The notes under the pieces: generated by a model
Seen by the model: the letters and a program-made list of their open reading frames with translations, nothing else
Database searches by the model: none
Told to the model about the DNA's origin: nothing
Translations under genes and position numbers: made by a program
Source of the DNA: CALBTQ01 sp036725605
GTDB lineage: Bacteria > Lernaellota > Lernaellaia > Lernaellales > Lernaellaceae
Length of the DNA: 64,000 bases
Reading direction: 5' to 3'
Assembly: GCA_036725605.1 (NCBI GenBank)
Contig: DAIMDW010000007.1
Span: forward strand, 1-64,000
Shown: positions 63,223 to 64,000 of the stretch, piece by piece
How positions within the stretch are numbered: the first letter of the stretch is position 1
Layout: each line of letters starts with the position of its first letter

Positions 63223-64000
63223 TTAGAATTTCGGATCGGCGAACAGTGCGGTGTAGGCGTCGATCATCCCCTGCGCGGTCTGGCCGCTGGGGCAGACCAT
63301 CGAGTATTCGAAATACACGAACAGGTTGTTGAACATCTCCGGATACATCAGGTACCCCACCCAGTCCTGGCCGAGGTTGACGATCATCTTGTAATCGCCG
63401 GTCATCACGTCGCGCAGTTCCAGGCCGAGCTTGGGCACCACTTCGCCCGGCGCGGTGGCCAGCGTGAACGGTCCCATCCGCCAGGCGGAGATGATCGTGT
63501 CGGCGTACTCGCCCATTGCGGGCACATCGCGCGGAATCAGCCCCAGTTTGCCGACCAGCGTGAAGAACGGGTTCATGAACAGGAAGCTGCCGGTCTGATG
63601 CTTGATGCGGATCATCGGATTTTCGATTTCCACCCCGTCGTCCAGCAGCAGTTGCGCCGTGTCGGCCAGACCGCGCCCGACGCGCCAGGCGTCTTCCCAC
63701 GTGCCCCACGCTTGACCGTCCGGACTGGGCTCGAAGGGCTGGTAGGTGTTTTGCGAGCGCACCGACGCGCCGATGTTGCCCTGCAGGAACATATTCACGC
63801 CGCCCAGGTCGCCGTCCATCGCTTCGTAATAACCGCCGACAAAATCGGCCGAAAGCAGCGTGTTTTCCGGCGGCAGAATCGTCGGGTGGCTGCCCCAGTT
63901 CATCATCGTGGCGATAACCTTGCCGGTCGTTTCCTCGTAAAGCCCCAGCACGGTCATCGTCGAATCGGTGATCGCATCGTCGTCCTTGTCCCACAGGAAG
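63223..64000 (-). CDS. Probable ceramidase-like hydrolase, C-terminal part (partial)
   Basis: The frame is open to the right edge of the window, so the 5' end is missing; ~258 C-terminal residues are present. NWGSHPTILPPENTLLSADFVG is followed by FLQGNIGASV, a layout reminiscent of neutral/alkaline ceramidase-like proteins, where a His in a GxHPT-like loop and a downstream Gly-Asn stretch help bind zinc. The terminal region has APGEVVPKLGLELRD, which also fits. The identification is tentative because the N-terminal catalytic part is outside the window. A shared terminator lies between this gene and porB. Confidence 0.5.
   Translation of the reverse strand, partial: FLWDKDDDAITDSTMTVLGLYEETTGKVIATMMNWGSHPTILPPENTLLSADFVGGYYEAMDGDLGGVNMFLQGNIGASVRSQNTYQPFEPSPDGQAWGTWEDAWRVGRGLADTAQLLLDDGVEIENPMIRIKHQTGSFLFMNPFFTLVGKLGLIPRDVPAMGEYADTIISAWRMGPFTLATAPGEVVPKLGLELRDVMTGDYKMIVNLGQDWVGYLMYPEMFNNLFVYFEYSMVCPSGQTAQGMIDAYTALFADPKF

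Overview
The window reads as one contiguous stretch of a GC-rich, Gram-negative, flagellated bacterial chromosome. Gram-negative features are lipoproteins with lipoboxes, a Wza-type export protein, predicted outer-membrane barrels and an LPS/EPS-style glycosyltransferase group. The pyruvate/2-oxoacid:ferredoxin oxidoreductase operon, REC-DUF4388, HDOD and PilZ proteins, a sigma54-type flagellar promoter, and lipoproteins with long Asp/Thr repeat tails together suggest a deltaproteobacterial or Myxococcota-like lineage, perhaps known mainly from metagenomes. That placement is inference; no rRNA or tRNA gene is visible in the window.

Layout. 1-9.6 kb, plus strand: the end of a SPOR-domain protein, a formimino-folate pair (glutamate formimidoyltransferase and cyclodeaminase), a membrane kinase-like protein whose phospho-acceptor His is replaced by Asn, an MrfA/MrfB DNA-repair pair, seryl-tRNA synthetase and a calcineurin-like phosphoesterase. 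9.6-12.4 kb, minus strand: signal peptidase I followed by a GT-C-like membrane protein. 12.5-17.1 kb: a tight signalling cassette (sensor kinase, single-domain receiver, receiver-GGDEF, receiver-DUF4388). 17.1-18.9 kb: an acyl-CoA ligase with a clear terminator and a palindromic repeat behind it. 19.2-23.8 kb, minus strand: a very large secreted protein (metallopeptidase, beta-propeller and outer-membrane barrel regions) coupled to a lipoprotein. 24-27.2 kb: an HDOD protein and two lipoproteins, the second with IPT/TIG repeats and a (DDDT[T/S])n tail.

27.2-43.7 kb is the flagellar locus. A ~500-base leader with a near-consensus sigma54 promoter precedes motA, two motB-like genes, fliL, fliM, fliN, fliO, fliP, fliQ, fliR, flhB, flhA, flhF, flhG, an unlisted 62-residue membrane protein, fliA, cheY, a small charged protein, a fliK-like gene and a stand-alone FlhB C-domain (FhlB). 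It supplies stator, C-ring switch, export gate, placement GTPase/ATPase and sigma28. Hook, rod, filament and basal-body ring genes must lie elsewhere. A PilZ protein converges on its end.

43.7-46.7 kb, minus strand: PilZ, DUF169, a membrane cytochrome c and a cytochrome-b5-like/DUF2231 membrane protein. 46.7-47.1 kb is a non-coding region holding an inverted-repeat element. 47.1-52.4 kb, minus strand: an exopolysaccharide export operon resembling exosortase-associated loci, with an ExeA-like ATPase fused to a tyrosine kinase, a Wza-like lipoprotein, an outer-membrane barrel and a geranylgeranyl-reductase-like flavoprotein. 52.8-57.8 kb: a VOC protein, an Asp-rich lipoprotein, two divergent glycosyltransferases and a radical SAM protein. 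58.1-63.2 kb: an XRE-cupin regulator and a four-gene 2-oxoacid:ferredoxin oxidoreductase operon (gamma, fused FAD/ferredoxin subunit, alpha, beta). The window ends inside a minus-strand gene that may be ceramidase-like.

Most interesting points: the paired MotB-like proteins of which the first lacks the ion-binding Asp; the ATPase-tyrosine kinase fusion; the kinase with Asn for His; a FliM-like switch peptide on FliN; the peptidase-propeller-barrel protein with its TTG-started partner; and a likely CTG-started small membrane protein between flhG and fliA.
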